A stretch of 64,000 nucleotides of DNA from Sphaerolaimus hirsutus (GCA_964036195.1 OZ038459.1:21635206-21699205), one strand, 5' to 3'; shown: positions 41,291 through 51,546, counted from the stretch's first letter. Translations and numbers: made by a program. Notes: generated from the letters alone by a model not told the origin.

Positions 41291-42552
41291 TAGTGATGGA
41301 AAAGCGCCAGGAAAAATGGCGCCAGGCGCCAATGGCGCCATGGCGCCATTCGAAATAATGGCGCTGGGCGCCAAAGGGCGCCAGATAAAATGGCGCCAGG
41401 CGCCAATGGTGCCACGGCGCCATCTGAAAAAAATTGCGCCGGGCGCCAAAGGGCACCAGAAAAAATGGCGCCAACGATAAAAGACACTATTTTAGCAGGT
41501 ATATCATAACAGAAGCTTTTTTAGAAGAGCAATATGTTACCATATTTGCTCCAAATACCTTGAATTAATTCCCCTTTGAAATACCTCAGGTCTGAGCGAG
41601 CTGGGACAAAAATAACCCCCACTCGACACCCTCATCTGTAATAAGGTAGATACATCATGTTTGCAATGAACATGATGTTTTAATGGCTGCCAATTTACAT
41701 CGCAGCTATACGTATTTCCTCGAAATACCCATAGGGGGTTTATTTTTCAGAGTGTAGATTTCGAAGGTGCATTTCAAGGGGTGGGGGTTATTCGAGGGGT
41801 GGTTGTATTACTTCTGCATAGAAATTTTTGAGACAGACTGTAGTAAAGGTGGACTTTTACTTACCCAAAACTGGTAATAAAAATGACAAAACAGGAAATA
41901 TTTAGATGTATACTCGGCAGACACGATACTCTACAACAGATAGGAGTTATGTCTTCGGCTGGCAGACGGCCAGCTGAGAACTTATGGGAGACGTGATGAA
42001 GATGAAGTGATGGCGAGAGATGATGATGGTGACAAAGTGATCACGTCATGATGGAGTGTTTCCTCCGAAAAAATGTCATCCTCTTTTATATCAACGGAGG
42101 TGGCTACAGGTGGCTAGAGGTGGAGTCTTGTATGTGGCTGCCATGCATATTGCCATCGAGAGGGTGTTACTTTTTACTCAGCTCAAAAATACGTGGGGGT
42201 ATTTCGATGGGGGGGGGGGGGTAATTAGAAGGGGTATTTCAAGGATATGTGATACATTGACTGCTTTGTGTAACGATCGACGATAAAATGTCCTAAATGT
42301 CCTATCTGGTCATTTATTTGCAGAATTTTGGTGCCATTTCTGGCGCCATCCAAAACAATGGTGCCGGGTGCCAAATTGGCGCCAGCGAAAATGGCGCCAA
42401 GCGCCAAGGGTGCCATGGCGCCATTCAAAAAAATGGTGCCAGGCACCAGATGGCACCAGAGAAAAGGGTGCCACACTTCAATGGCGCCATGGCGCTGGCA
42501 CCCTTTGGCGCCATTAAAGGGGAGCCAGCGCCATGGCGCCATTCCATCACTA
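41291..42552. mobile_element. hAT-type MITE, TAGTGATGG ends, GGCGCC words, with an older MITE inside
   Basis: Ends TAGTGATGGAAAAGCGCC and the inverse of TAGTGATGGAATGGCGCC; perfect duplication GTTATAAC at 41283-41290 and 42553-42560. Arrays of ATGGCGCCA / GGGCGCCA words lie at 41295-41480 and 42330-42545. The core contains decayed TA-type MITE pieces (41540-41706 related to 7951-8385, and 41711-about 42251, CGTATTTCCTCGAAATACCC to TTTCAAGGATATG). It lies about 20 bp upstream of the ORF at 42580. Confidence 0.9.
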
Positions 42553-42579
42553 GTTATAACATAGGAACAAGACAAATAT

Positions 42580-43506
42580 GTGCAAAGCATCATGCAATAC
42601 TTCACAAAAACAGTGCCGGCAGAAGTTGGTGCTACTCTGCTATCCTACATTCCAATGGGGCACCTTTTCATGCTAATAAAGTGTGTGGCTGCTGGCAAAA
42701 GCGGGCATGTTGGAAGTGATGAAATATATATTAGGGATAGATTGGTTTATCTGCTCGATAGTAATCACTCCATAACCATCATGAAAGGCAAACTCATCAC
42801 ACTTTTCGAGTTTCAAACCAGAACAATTACAGAAGATGGGTCTATGCAATGTGTTATTAACTTTGGTTGTGGAACACACGATGTCTTCTCACTATCTATT
42901 CCCTTTGGTGAAAGCATACCAAAACATATTTCTCACATGATTAGATGGTGTATGCACATTAAACAATTATGCTTCATCATAAGGGATGAGATGCAATTTG
43001 AATGTGTCAAATATTTACAAAAATTATGGCCTCATTTTGCAAGAAAAGAAAACATGTGCGAACTTGCAATATTTGTGGTTAGTACAGATACAAATGCTTC
43101 TTTTACACATGTCTTCAATTTTTTAAGCCAAGCTCATATTAACTTGCAACCGTTACAACTAGTCCTTTCCTTTATATGTAAAAATGATCTTTTGGTGAGA
43201 CCTCTACTACAAGCTTGCATGTATTCAAATCAGCTAGGATAAATCATGACTAAGTGTAAAGTATGTACTATAGCTGTGAATATAACTAAATCCATTCAAC
43301 AATTCAATCTGTCTGAATCACCACATCCAACTTGGATAAATATGATTATACAACTACAGGACAGTTTGCCAGCTCAATATGTACATCGCTTCAATTATGA
43401 ATTTAAATATGATGTTATACTAGGCAGGGACAATCTTATGCAAGAAAAATTCCACTTTTGCAACAGAATAGATGGCTTACACTCTTCTACTAGGTGCACT
43501 ATGTAA
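42580..43506 (+). CDS. Host-like ORF, unknown protein (one in-frame TAA)
   Basis: An ORF of 220 codons (42580-43242) and one of 86 codons (43246-43506) are in the same frame, separated by TAA at 43240-43242, so a 308-codon unit is interrupted once. Composition is natural, with no low complexity. The start, TVPAEVGATLLSYIPMGHLF, has the look of an F-box (Pro, Leu/Ile spacing), which would make it a substrate adaptor of SCF ubiquitin ligases, but that is a weak, motif-only guess. An acceptor-like ATAG lies at about 42561-42564, so the ATG may be internal to an exon. It could also be a lineage-specific gene or a decayed transposon gene. Confidence 0.45.
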
Positions 43507-44083
43507 ATACAGTTGAACAATAATATGGTCCCTACTATATGCAGCTCTTCTTGTTATTCATTTGGAACATTGGATTGATATCTTCAATGAACTTGATCCA
43601 CTCTTTATATACTCTCTTATGGCAACATAAAGATGCACAAAAACACGTGGTGTATATTACATAAAGCTTATTACCACTTCCATATTATAGAACAAAGGTA
43701 GTGATTTTAAAAAATGACACTATTTTGATTGTTCTTGCCCTCAAAATTTTTCCCAAAACAAAGAGTAATAGGTGCAAGTAAATGTATATCATTAAAGTTT
43801 ATTGTCATCTGTTGCATCTGTGGCAGACACAAGGTATCATATTAAAGTCAAAATAAACCAGATGTTTCTTCACATAGGCACCACATGTTGTCATAATTGC
43901 CTTTGTCCACATCTACACAAAGATCACTACCACATGCACATTGCATTTTATAACCTACTTCAAAATATTTCAAAATTTATAACCTACTTCTTTAATTTAT
44001 TTGCCTCAGTGTAATAAAATAAAGTACACATTCAACTCAATCCCACATTGCAAAATTTGCATTTACATTTTTATTTGTCATTT
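43507..44083. other. AT-rich stretch downstream of the ORF
   Basis: No second gene. Plus-strand AATAAA motifs occur at about 43850 and 44015-44024, the latter within AATAAAATAAAG, so this may be a 3' UTR. Confidence 0.35.
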
Positions 44084-44732
44084 GAGCCCTTTAGCCTACC
44101 AAACCACTAGTTAATGTCCAAGGTCCAACTGGCACATGTCCAAACACTATATAAGACTTTTTGGCACATCTCCAACTATGTGCATCTGTCACAATCTTAT
44201 ACCATACTTGGAGATGTGCCAAAACATCTTTGACAATATTTGGACATGTGCCTAATTGGACATGTGCCAATGTTAGAACAGTGCCAATGCTGGACATGTG
44301 CCAACAAATATGTACAGCCAACCTTTGTGCCATGTACTTTGGCACACGGCCAATGCTGGAATGGTGCCAATATGCCAACATGGGACATGTGCCAAAGTAC
44401 ATGACGCAAACGTTGGCTCTTGCCCAATCATTATTGGACTTGTGCCAATAACATTGAACAAGTGCCAATACTGTATTGGACAAGTGCCAATACAGTATTG
44501 GGCTTGTGCCAACAAGATTGGATGAGTGCCAAAAACATTGGACAAGTGCCAAATAGTATTGGGCAAGTGCCAACCAGTATTGGCTGAGTGCCAATGACAT
44601 CACTGGGACATAAGTCTCCAATCCGGACACTTGCAGGAAAAACAAATGACATCATTGGCACTCATTGTTTACTTGGCACTGTGCCAAGAAACGAGTGGTA
44701 CATTACCCAGTGGTCTGGTAGGCTAAAGGGCT
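44084..44732. mobile_element. Word-array MITE built almost wholly of TGTGCCAA / AAGTGCCAA repeats
   Basis: Terminal inverted repeats of about 24 bp (GAGCCCTTTAGCCTACCA at the left, its inverse at the right) enclose roughly 25 copies of a 16-18 nt word of the type ATTGGACAAGTGCCAA, in both orientations. There is no core. No target duplication was recognised (flanks GTCATTT and TGTTATT). The frames of 184, 96 and 97 codons across it are repeat artefacts, not genes. Confidence 0.8.
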
Positions 44733-44757
44733 CTGTTATTCTGCTTATATATTAAAA

Positions 44758-44999
44758 TAATCAGAAATTTACGGTGAGTCAAACGAGCCTAATTTCGTGT
44801 TCATATTCCTAAATATAACATAATTGACTCTCTAACCTAAATATTCCACATAAATCTCCAAACAACTTATAAAACACTTTGCAAACCTAATATTCTCTGT
44901 GGATGAATAATATAGTGCATGACATAAATAAAATAGAATTGCAAACCTAATCATCAAATCTCTGTACTCTCTGTCATTCAATCCACTATGGTCAACACA
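44758..44999 (-). repeat. Diverged partial BEL LTR
   Basis: Matches the right-hand quarter of the BEL LTRs (about 9506-9812) in order: ATCAGAAA.TTACGG, GAGCCTAATTTC, AACCTAAATATTCCACATAA, ACTTATAAAACACTTT, GAATAATATAGTGCA and the terminus GGTCAACACA. Many substitutions and small deletions show it is far older than the complete element. Confidence 0.75.
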
Positions 45000-45271
45000 C
45001 ACAAAGTTCATCTAGGTAAATAGTGAGAGAAAAGTAATGTGATGAGGAAGAAAAAAAATTCTTTGTTCGGATGGGATATGGAAAGTTTCATTATGTGTCT
45101 ATGCAGTTTAAACATTTTTTTAGCTGGATGTATGAAAAACTCAGGAAATCTAAATCTAATGCATTTGCTCTAATAATTTACCTGATTCTTTACCTTATTC
45201 AAGGGGACATTTGTTACATTGTCACAATTTTCAAAAATGTTTCCATAAATCATTTTGTGGAATATGCTCTA

Positions 45272-45471
45272 NNNNNNNNNNNNNNNNNNNNNNNNNNNNN
45301 NNNNNNNNNNNNNNNNNNNNNNNNNNNNNNNNNNNNNNNNNNNNNNNNNNNNNNNNNNNNNNNNNNNNNNNNNNNNNNNNNNNNNNNNNNNNNNNNNNNN
45401 NNNNNNNNNNNNNNNNNNNNNNNNNNNNNNNNNNNNNNNNNNNNNNNNNNNNNNNNNNNNNNNNNNNNNNN
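45272..45471. other. Assembly gap (200 N)
   Basis: Exactly 200 N. The bases on each side share ATGCTCTA, so the flanking contigs may overlap here and the real gap may be zero or negative. Confidence 0.99.
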
Positions 45472-45624
45472 ATGCTCTATTCATTACTAATATATAATCA
45501 ATCAATTTGCTTAGTCTGGCTCAATGATCTGACGCTAGTGTGGAAGCAATCTTAGCTTGTAAAGTACTGCGTAGATGTGTCCACACTAGTGATGTTAAAG
45601 GCACTGGGAAATATGGCACTGCAC

Positions 45625-46363
45625 TAGGTTGTCAAATTTTTGTTTCCATTTTCCTTTTCCGCTTTTCCGCAGTAAAAATTTTTACCTTTCCGTTTCCCGG
45701 CGGCTGAAAACTTTTTACCTTTCCATTTACCGTTTTCTGGCAGCTGAAAATTTGTTACCTTTCTTTTTCCATTTTTCCGGCCCATTTTTTCCGTTTTCCG
45801 GTGGAAAAATTTGTACCTTTCTGTTTCTCTTTTTCAAGGCCATTTTTCCATTTTCTGGCTCTGGACACATACTTTGCAGTCCACTGAGTATACTTTTTAC
45901 TGTTCAGTTACATCAAAGTACACTTTTGCTAAATTATTATTGTTGTAGTGTACTTTTGCTACCTTTTGATTATTTTTTGTTGGTTCAGTTAAGCTTGAAC
46001 GACAAGTGAAGTTACTGGCATAATCCATAGTTGTGAATGTACAGCTACCACAATCAAAGCCAGAGAATTTTTCCATTTTTGTGCAAATTTCGCTCTTTTT
46101 CCATTGCCATGAAAATTTTGCTTTATTTTTTCCATTTCCATGAAAATTTTGCTTTCTGTTGTCCAGCATGTCATTTTTCCATTTTCCGTTTTCCAGCCAA
46201 TATATTTTTTACCTTTCCATTTTCCATTGAGCGAAAATTTTTTTACCTTTCCATTTTCCGTTTTCCGGCAGAAATTGTTTTGTTACCTTTCCATTTGCCG
46301 TTTTCTGTAAAGTGAAAAAATTTTACCTTTCCGTTTTCCGTAAAAAAAATTGTTGACACCCTA
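45625..46363. mobile_element. hAT-type MITE, TAGG(G/T)TGTCAA ends, ACCTTTCCGTTTTCC words
   Basis: Ends TAGGTTGTCAAATTTTTG and the inverse of TAGGGTGTCAACAATTTT; perfect 8-bp duplication CACTGCAC at 45617-45624 and 46364-46371. Both arms are arrays of TTTTTACCTTTCCGTTTTCC-like words. The core (about 45860-46040) includes a piece of the CACATACTTTGCAGTCC palindromic family. The Phe/Leu-rich frames across it are artefacts. Confidence 0.92.
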
Positions 46364-46579
46364 CACTGCACTGCATCGTCACATATGCATTCCTTAAAAG
46401 GGCACCTGGCACCAGAGTTGGTCAAAGTACCAATCCTTTTTCAAAGTATATGTAAACATGAAGTATTTATTTTTTACTCACACCCTGATTTCAGAAAATG
46501 TAAAGTAATTTTTTTTACTTCTACTCATGAGTAAACGTGAGTAAATTACTTTTCACCCCAGAAAATGTATTTTTGAGTA

Positions 46580-47038
46580 CCGTATTTCCTCGAAATACCC
46601 CCCGGGGGGTGATTGTTTCATAGTGGTCCCGAGAGGGGGGGGGGTTAAACAAGGGGGGGGTATTTCGAGGGGGGGGGGGTTATTATTTCACCAGAAAATT
46701 TTTTAAATCCCAGTACGAAATTGTCGTCTGAAACGTACGCAGACGTCGAAAAATACAACAAAAACCACCATTTATAAGGTTATGTAGACTAATATTAGTA
46801 GGTAGATGGTATAAACACTGTTCTAACGTGATTCCGACATTGTTTTAACGTGTGTTCTGCACTACGCAGAACACAAACTGCAGTATTTGGCATGTACGTT
46901 CTCTTTACACTCAATCTGCGGGGGGGGGGGGGGTATTTCGAGGGGGGGGGTGATTGTTTCATAGTGGTCTCGAGAGGGGGGGGGGTCAAACGAGGGGGGG
47001 GGGGTATTTCGAGTGGGGGGTATTTCGAGGAAATACGG
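46580..47038. mobile_element. TA-flanked MITE, subfamily CCGTATTTCCTCGAAATAC
   Basis: Terminal repeats CCGTATTTCCTCGAAATACC in both orientations, TA at 46578-46579 and 47039-47040. The core matches 2419-2892 (ACTAATATTAGTAGGTAGAT, TCTAACGTGATTCCGACAT). The right arm is G-rich, with several runs of 7-13 G. Confidence 0.9.
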
Positions 47039-47150
47039 TATTTTTGCTGCCGTATCCACACTGTCGGTCCATTTGCCTTTTGCAGTTAACCACTTTGCTT
47101 TGCTATGTTGTAATCAAATGCATGATGTGGTAAATGCGGATATATAGGTA

Positions 47151-47598
47151 CCGTAAATGCTCTATTAGGACGACCCCCCTCCAATAAGGCGACCTCTCCA
47201 ATAGTACGACCCCCTTTGGCACGTTGTGTAAGTATAAAGCGACCCTCTCCAATAATGCGACCCCTTCAATAGTGCGACCTCAAAAGATAAACAAAAAACA
47301 AAAAATGGATGTAAGAACATTATGTCGCAATTTTTGGATGACGCTAATTTCGGCGGACAAGGTGGGGCCAGTTCGCCAGAGCCAGCGGGCAATTCACAAG
47401 GGTATACACATTGCTAATGTGCAAGGGCAATATTTCTTTACAATGTCATGCTCATACTAGAGTTACATGAACAGTTGAGTTGAGGTGTCGAAAAATACAA
47501 TGCGACCCTCTCCAATAAAGCGACCCCTCCAATAATGCGACCCCCAAAAATGTGCTGAAAACAATAAACCGACAGTCGCCTTATTGGAGCATTTACGG
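47151..47598. mobile_element. TA-flanked MITE, subfamily CCGTAAATGCTC
   Basis: Begins CCGTAAATGCTCTATTAGGA and ends with the inverse of CCGTAAATGCTCCAATAAGG, TA at 47149-47150 and 47599-47600. Interior words are CTCCAATAA(A/T)GCGACCCCC, again copies of the terminus. The central 200 bp has an Ala/Gln-type frame without family resemblance. Confidence 0.88.
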
Positions 47599-47626
47599 TA
47601 TGTATTTACATCATCAAATGTGCATA

Positions 47627-48872
47627 CCGTATTTCCTCGAAATACACCCCCCCCCCCCCTCGAAATACCCCCCCTCGTTTGACCCCCCCCCCCCCCTCTC
47701 GGGACCACTATGAAACAATCACCCCCCCCCTCGAAATACCCCCCCAAATTGAGTGTAAAGGGAACGTACATGACAATAACTGTAGTTTGTGTTCTGTGTA
47801 CTGCAGAACACACGTGAAAAAATGTCGGTGTCACGTTAGAACCAGAGTTGCGAAAGTGTATTTACACTTACCCGAAATACCCGGGTAAATGGGTATTTAT
47901 ATTTACACTTACACTTACACTTTCATAAAATACCCATACACTTTTTTTACACTTTCCTGAGCAAAATACCTGGGTACAGAAAGTGTATTTTTTTCTTTCA
48001 GAGATGGCCCTGTTATATTCTTTTGAGAATGCATAAAATAGCGTCATGTACAAAAAATAACTGCACAGTGCACACATGCAGTTATGCATTTAATGTACAA
48101 AATATGGCAAATGTACCAACTGGCCTTTGATCTCCAACCTTTGATCAGTACTCATGGTATTCTACAGTCTCATCATACTTTTGTAAAAAGGACAAGATCA
48201 ATGGAAATTCACCAGCTGGACACAAAGTCAACTGGCTTTTGCATTGACATTTGCTGCATGTCCAATCTTGCATTTAAGCAGTGTGTATCGCATTGCTTGA
48301 TCAGTAAATATCAACACTGAAAAAGTGCCATTATTAGTGAACTTCATACCACTACAGTATTTGCTACAGTCTGAAATGTTTCATAAAAGGCAGTGAAATG
48401 TGAAATGATGTATAAAAATGACAACTATATTGATCTAAAGGTGAAAACAGTGGTGTATTCTAATGCTCAACAGTGAGAGCTCTTTCAAAAAAAAATTTTT
48501 ACACTTACACTTTTTTTACACTTTCCTAGGTATTTTTAAAATACCTTACACTTTTGGTATCCATACTCAAAATTTGGAAAGTGTATTTACACTTACACTT
48601 ACACTTTCCAAAAATACCGGTATTTTAACAACTCTGGTTAGAACAATCTTCATACTAATATTAGTCTACAGAACCTTATAAATGGCTGTTTTTGTTGCAT
48701 TTTTCGACGTCTGCGTACGTTTCAGACGACAATTTCGTACTTGGTTTTCAAAAATTTTCTTGTGAAATAATAACCCCCCCCTCGAAATACCCCCCCCCCT
48801 CGTTTAACCCCCCCCCCTCTCGGGACCACTATGAAACAATCACCCCCCGGGGGGTATTTCGAGGAAATACGG
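47627..48872. mobile_element. TA-flanked MITE, subfamily CCGTATTTCCTCGAAATAC, with a hAT MITE inside
   Basis: Starts CCGTATTTCCTCGAAATACA and ends TTTCGAGGAAATACGG, TA at 47625-47626 and 48873-48874. The element at 47843-48636 interrupts its core; without it the length is about 450 bp, as for its relatives. Confidence 0.88.
47843..48636. mobile_element. hAT-type MITE, CAGAGTTG ends, TTACACTTAC words
   Basis: Starts CAGAGTTGCGAAAGTG and ends with the inverse of CAGAGTTGTTAAAATACC. The perfect duplication GTTAGAAC (47835-47842, 48637-48644) restores the core of the host MITE when one copy is removed. Arrays of TTTACACTTACACTT and ACTTTCC words lie at both ends; the 450-bp core has no transposase frame. 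Confidence 0.95.
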
Positions 48873-48999
48873 TACATATTTATCTACAAATTGCACATAA
48901 ATAATGAATATTATTTGAAAACGATATGAAAAATATATTGCCGTGCTCGTTTACATTGACCCCCCAAAACCGCTTATGAAACAATACATTGGCGGTCAA

Positions 49000-49202
49000 T
49001 GTGGCCACACAAGCTAGTTTTCAATGTTCCTTTTTGAAAACTCTTAAATCAGCATTGAACGCATTGAGTTTTCTAGAATGAGTCATTTTTACTGTCCGTC
49101 AACTGTAGATGATGGGCACCTCATTCTAGAAAACTCAAATGCATTCAATGCAGATTTACAAGTTTTCAAAATTTTGGTTGAAAACTAGCTTGTGTGGCCA
49201 CA
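49000..49202. repeat. Foldback unit (about 90-bp arms)
   Basis: TGTGGCCACACAAGCTAGTT starts the left arm and its exact inverse ends the right arm; further paired blocks are GCATTGAACGCATTGAGTTT with its partner and TTTTCTAGAATGAG / CTCATTCTAGAAAA. The surrounding CCGTGCTCG (48941) and CGAAGAAATACGGTA (49210-49224) look like degraded TA-type termini, so it is probably the core of such a MITE. Confidence 0.7.
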
Positions 49203-49467
49203 ATATGATCGAAGAAATACGGTACGTACTTTTTGAGTAAACATAAATACATTTTAACAACTATGCCTGGCACCTTGAGCATCGTCGAAACAATGGCACT
49301 GCACAGCGTGACACTAGTGCCATTTTGAAAAAAATAGCACCAGCACAGTGGGCATAGAAAAAATCGAGGGTGGCACTTTAGGGGTTGTCCACCAGACTTT
49401 CCTGTCAGAAACTGTCAGCTCAAAAATGACAGGCAGAAATAGTTAAGAAAGTACTGTGCTTCGTGGA

Positions 49468-50493
49468 CAGGGTTGGTTTTATAAAAATCATTTGTATACA
49501 ATTGTATAAAAATTGTATAAAAATGTATTTTATTTTAATTTTATTCTTGTTTCAATTTATTTTATTTTATTTTATTCCAAAATAATAATAAAATAATAAA
49601 ATGGACCATTTTACAAAAATTTTACAAAAATTGTACAGAAATTTTACAAAAAATCAGAATATTGCATGCAAGGTCAGAAAAATGTGATAATTAGACCTAA
49701 ACATGAAAAACGTGCAACAAATTTTTCCACAACTTTGCAAAAGTTGCATGCAGTAGGTACTGTTAGCTAGTTGCAAGTGTTAAGTTACAATTATCGATAA
49801 GAATGGTTTGCATTTTCAGTAGAAGGATTACTGGAGTGTGCTGGGCGCATTTGTAAAACATCATGCAAAGTGTCACTTGTCATGACAAATGTAGTAAAGA
49901 GTCAATTGGCATATTAAATGTCAAGCAAAGTATAATTGTCATGACAAATGTTGTGCAGAGTGTAAATTGTGTATCTCAATCTTATGTTTTGGTATCCAAA
50001 CATTATATTTTGGGATCCAAATCTTATGTTTTTTGTATCCAAATGTTCACATAAGATTTGGTTACAAAAACACCAAGATTTGGATACAAAAGATAAGATT
50101 TGGATACAATTTGCTTTACAGTTTCCACTTTAATCTATATTTGTCATGACAATTGACACTTTACTTAACATTTTCATGAAAATTGACACTTTCCATCCCA
50201 TTTAATATGACATTTTGACACTTTACATGGCTTGGGCTGCCCCAGCTCCGCGAATGAACAGGTTGAACTATAAACAACAGAAAAAAATTTTACAAAAAAT
50301 ATGAATTTTTATACAATTTTTACAAAAATATGAATTTGTATACAATTTTACATTAATTTTACAAAAATTCGAATTTTTATACAATTTTTATTTTTATTTT
50401 GAAATTTTCCATTTTATTTTATTTTATTTTATTCTTCAATTTTCCATTTTATTTTTATTTTTTTTATTCTTTTCTGAGATTTTGCCAACCCTG
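49468..50493. mobile_element. hAT-type MITE (1.0 kb), CAGGGTTGG ends, TTTTATTTTA words
   Basis: Starts CAGGGTTGGTTTTATAAAA and ends with the inverse of CAGGGTTGGCAAAATCTCAG; perfect duplication TTCGTGGA at 49460-49467 and 50494-50501. Three vocabularies are layered: outer ATTTTATTTT / TTTACAAAAATT, then GTCATGACAAATGT, then a central AATCTTATGTTTTGTATCC array. The element at 56195-57217 is the same family in the opposite orientation. Confidence 0.92.
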
Positions 50494-50605
50494 TTCGTGG
50501 ATAAAGCAGGTGATGATCACACTGCAAGATCATGTGTCAGTCAAAACAGACAAAAAAGGCAACATTGAGGTGGATAGGAAAGAACACATAGGCCCCAGTC
50601 ACCTA

Positions 50606-51318
50606 CCGTATTTCCTCGAAATACCCCCCCTCGAAATATCGTATACCCTCGAATTATCCCCCGAATGAATTAACCCCCCCCCCTCGAATTAACCCCCCCC
50701 CCTCAAAATGGGCTGGGGAAATAATAACCCCCCCCCTCGAAATACCCCCCCCCCTTCGGAATGATGTACGTAATGTACATAATAAATACGTCATGTCTGC
50801 AATGTACATGATGTATATTACTGTTAATTTGCATTGCAGCTACACATAGACTAGGTAGTTTGTGTAGCTATCTACATTTTTATGTCCAAATATATCCTGT
50901 TTGGACACATTTATTACCTGTTTTGGGTATGCAAATGCCTACTATTTACTATGATCCTTATGAAAATTTCTGACGAAATAATTAAACCCCCCTCGAATGA
51001 CCACCCCCCCCTCAAACTAACCCCCCCCCCCTCAAATTTTGCTGGCGAAATAATAAACCCCCATCGGGGTATTTCGAGGTAATACGGTACCCCCCCCCCC
51101 CTCAAAATGGGCACTATGAATTTGTGGTCCGGGAAATGCACAACAGACGTTCAAAACACTTACTGTGTTACATTAGAACATCGTTTATACCATCTACATC
51201 CTTATATAAGGCTGTAAAAACTTATAAATGGTGGTTATTGTTGCATTTTTCACGTTTTTCTCTCAAAATTTTCACTCTGAAAAAATAAACCCCAGGGGGG
51301 TAATTCGAGGAAATACGG
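50606..51318. mobile_element. TA-flanked MITE interrupted by another TA-flanked MITE
   Basis: Outer element of the 39715-39963 type. Left end CCGTATTTCCTCGAAATACC at 50606 and right end TAATTCGAGGAAATACGG at 51318, flanked by TA. The two halves (50606-50638 and 51088-51318) align continuously with 39715-39963 once the inner element and one TA are removed. Confidence 0.9.
50639..51087. mobile_element. Inner TA-flanked MITE, subfamily CC(A/G)TATTACCTCGAATTA
   Basis: Flanked by TA at 50637-50638 and 51088-51089, inserted in the sequence CGAAATACCCCC of the outer element. Ends are TCGTATACCCTCGAATTATC (three mismatches to 7951) and TTTCGAGGTAATACGG; the core (GTACATAATAAATACGTCAT etc.) matches 7951-8385. 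Confidence 0.9.
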
Positions 51319-51364
51319 TATATGTCTGTAATTGGCAACCGCGCTGCAAAACAACCCACGATCA

Positions 51365-51546
51365 GGGGCCAGTTCCGCAAAATGAGAAGTGAAAAGTGAA
51401 ATGGCAAAAGCGAAGTAAAAAAATGAAAATAAAAAGTTATTTCTCTTAGCTTTCGCCATTTCACTTGCCAATTCATATGCCGGTTCACTTGGCCTTTGCG
51501 CCTTTGCCATTTCACCTCTCATTTCTCATTTTGCGGAACTGGCCCC
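51365..51546. mobile_element. Small MITE with GGGGCCAGTTCCGC ends and GAAATGGCAAA words
   Basis: GGGGCCAGTTCCGCAAAATG at the left and its inverse at the right are perfect over about 24 bp. The interior is words AAGTGAAATGGCAAA and their inverses. No clear target duplication. Confidence 0.7.

Larger units (their letters stand above)
46413..49265. mobile_element. hAT-type MITE, CAGAGTTG/CATAGTTG ends, carrying several inner MITEs
   Basis: Starts CAGAGTTGGTCAAAGTAC and ends with the inverse of CATAGTTGTTAAAATG; perfect 8-bp duplication CCTGGCAC at 46405-46412 and 49266-49273. Without inner elements it would be a few hundred base pairs of GAGTAAAC/GTAAATTAC words. It contains three TA-flanked MITEs (46580, 47151, 47627) and a foldback unit (49000-49202). 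Confidence 0.85.
45587..49386. mobile_element. Outer TAGTGATG hAT-type MITE split by nested insertions
   Basis: The left end TAGTGATGTTAAAGGCACTG at 45587 is that of the element at 38238. Words CACTGCAC and GGCACC continue, interrupted by inner elements at 45625-46363 and 46413-49265. The array resumes at 49274-49380 (CTAGTGCCATTTTG, AGCACCAGCAC). The right end has decayed, but GTCCACCA at 49387 resembles the left flank GTCCACAC (45579-45586). Removing the inserts leaves an element of about 200 bp. Confidence 0.65.

Noticed and set aside
44091..44661. 184- and 97-codon frames resembling repetitive Trp/Tyr/His proteins
   Set aside because: Produced by the GTGCCAA word array; frames exist on both strands and have no non-repetitive content.
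45629..46315. Phe/Leu-rich frames that could pass for membrane proteins
   Set aside because: Translation of the TTTCCGTTTTCC word array within a hAT MITE.
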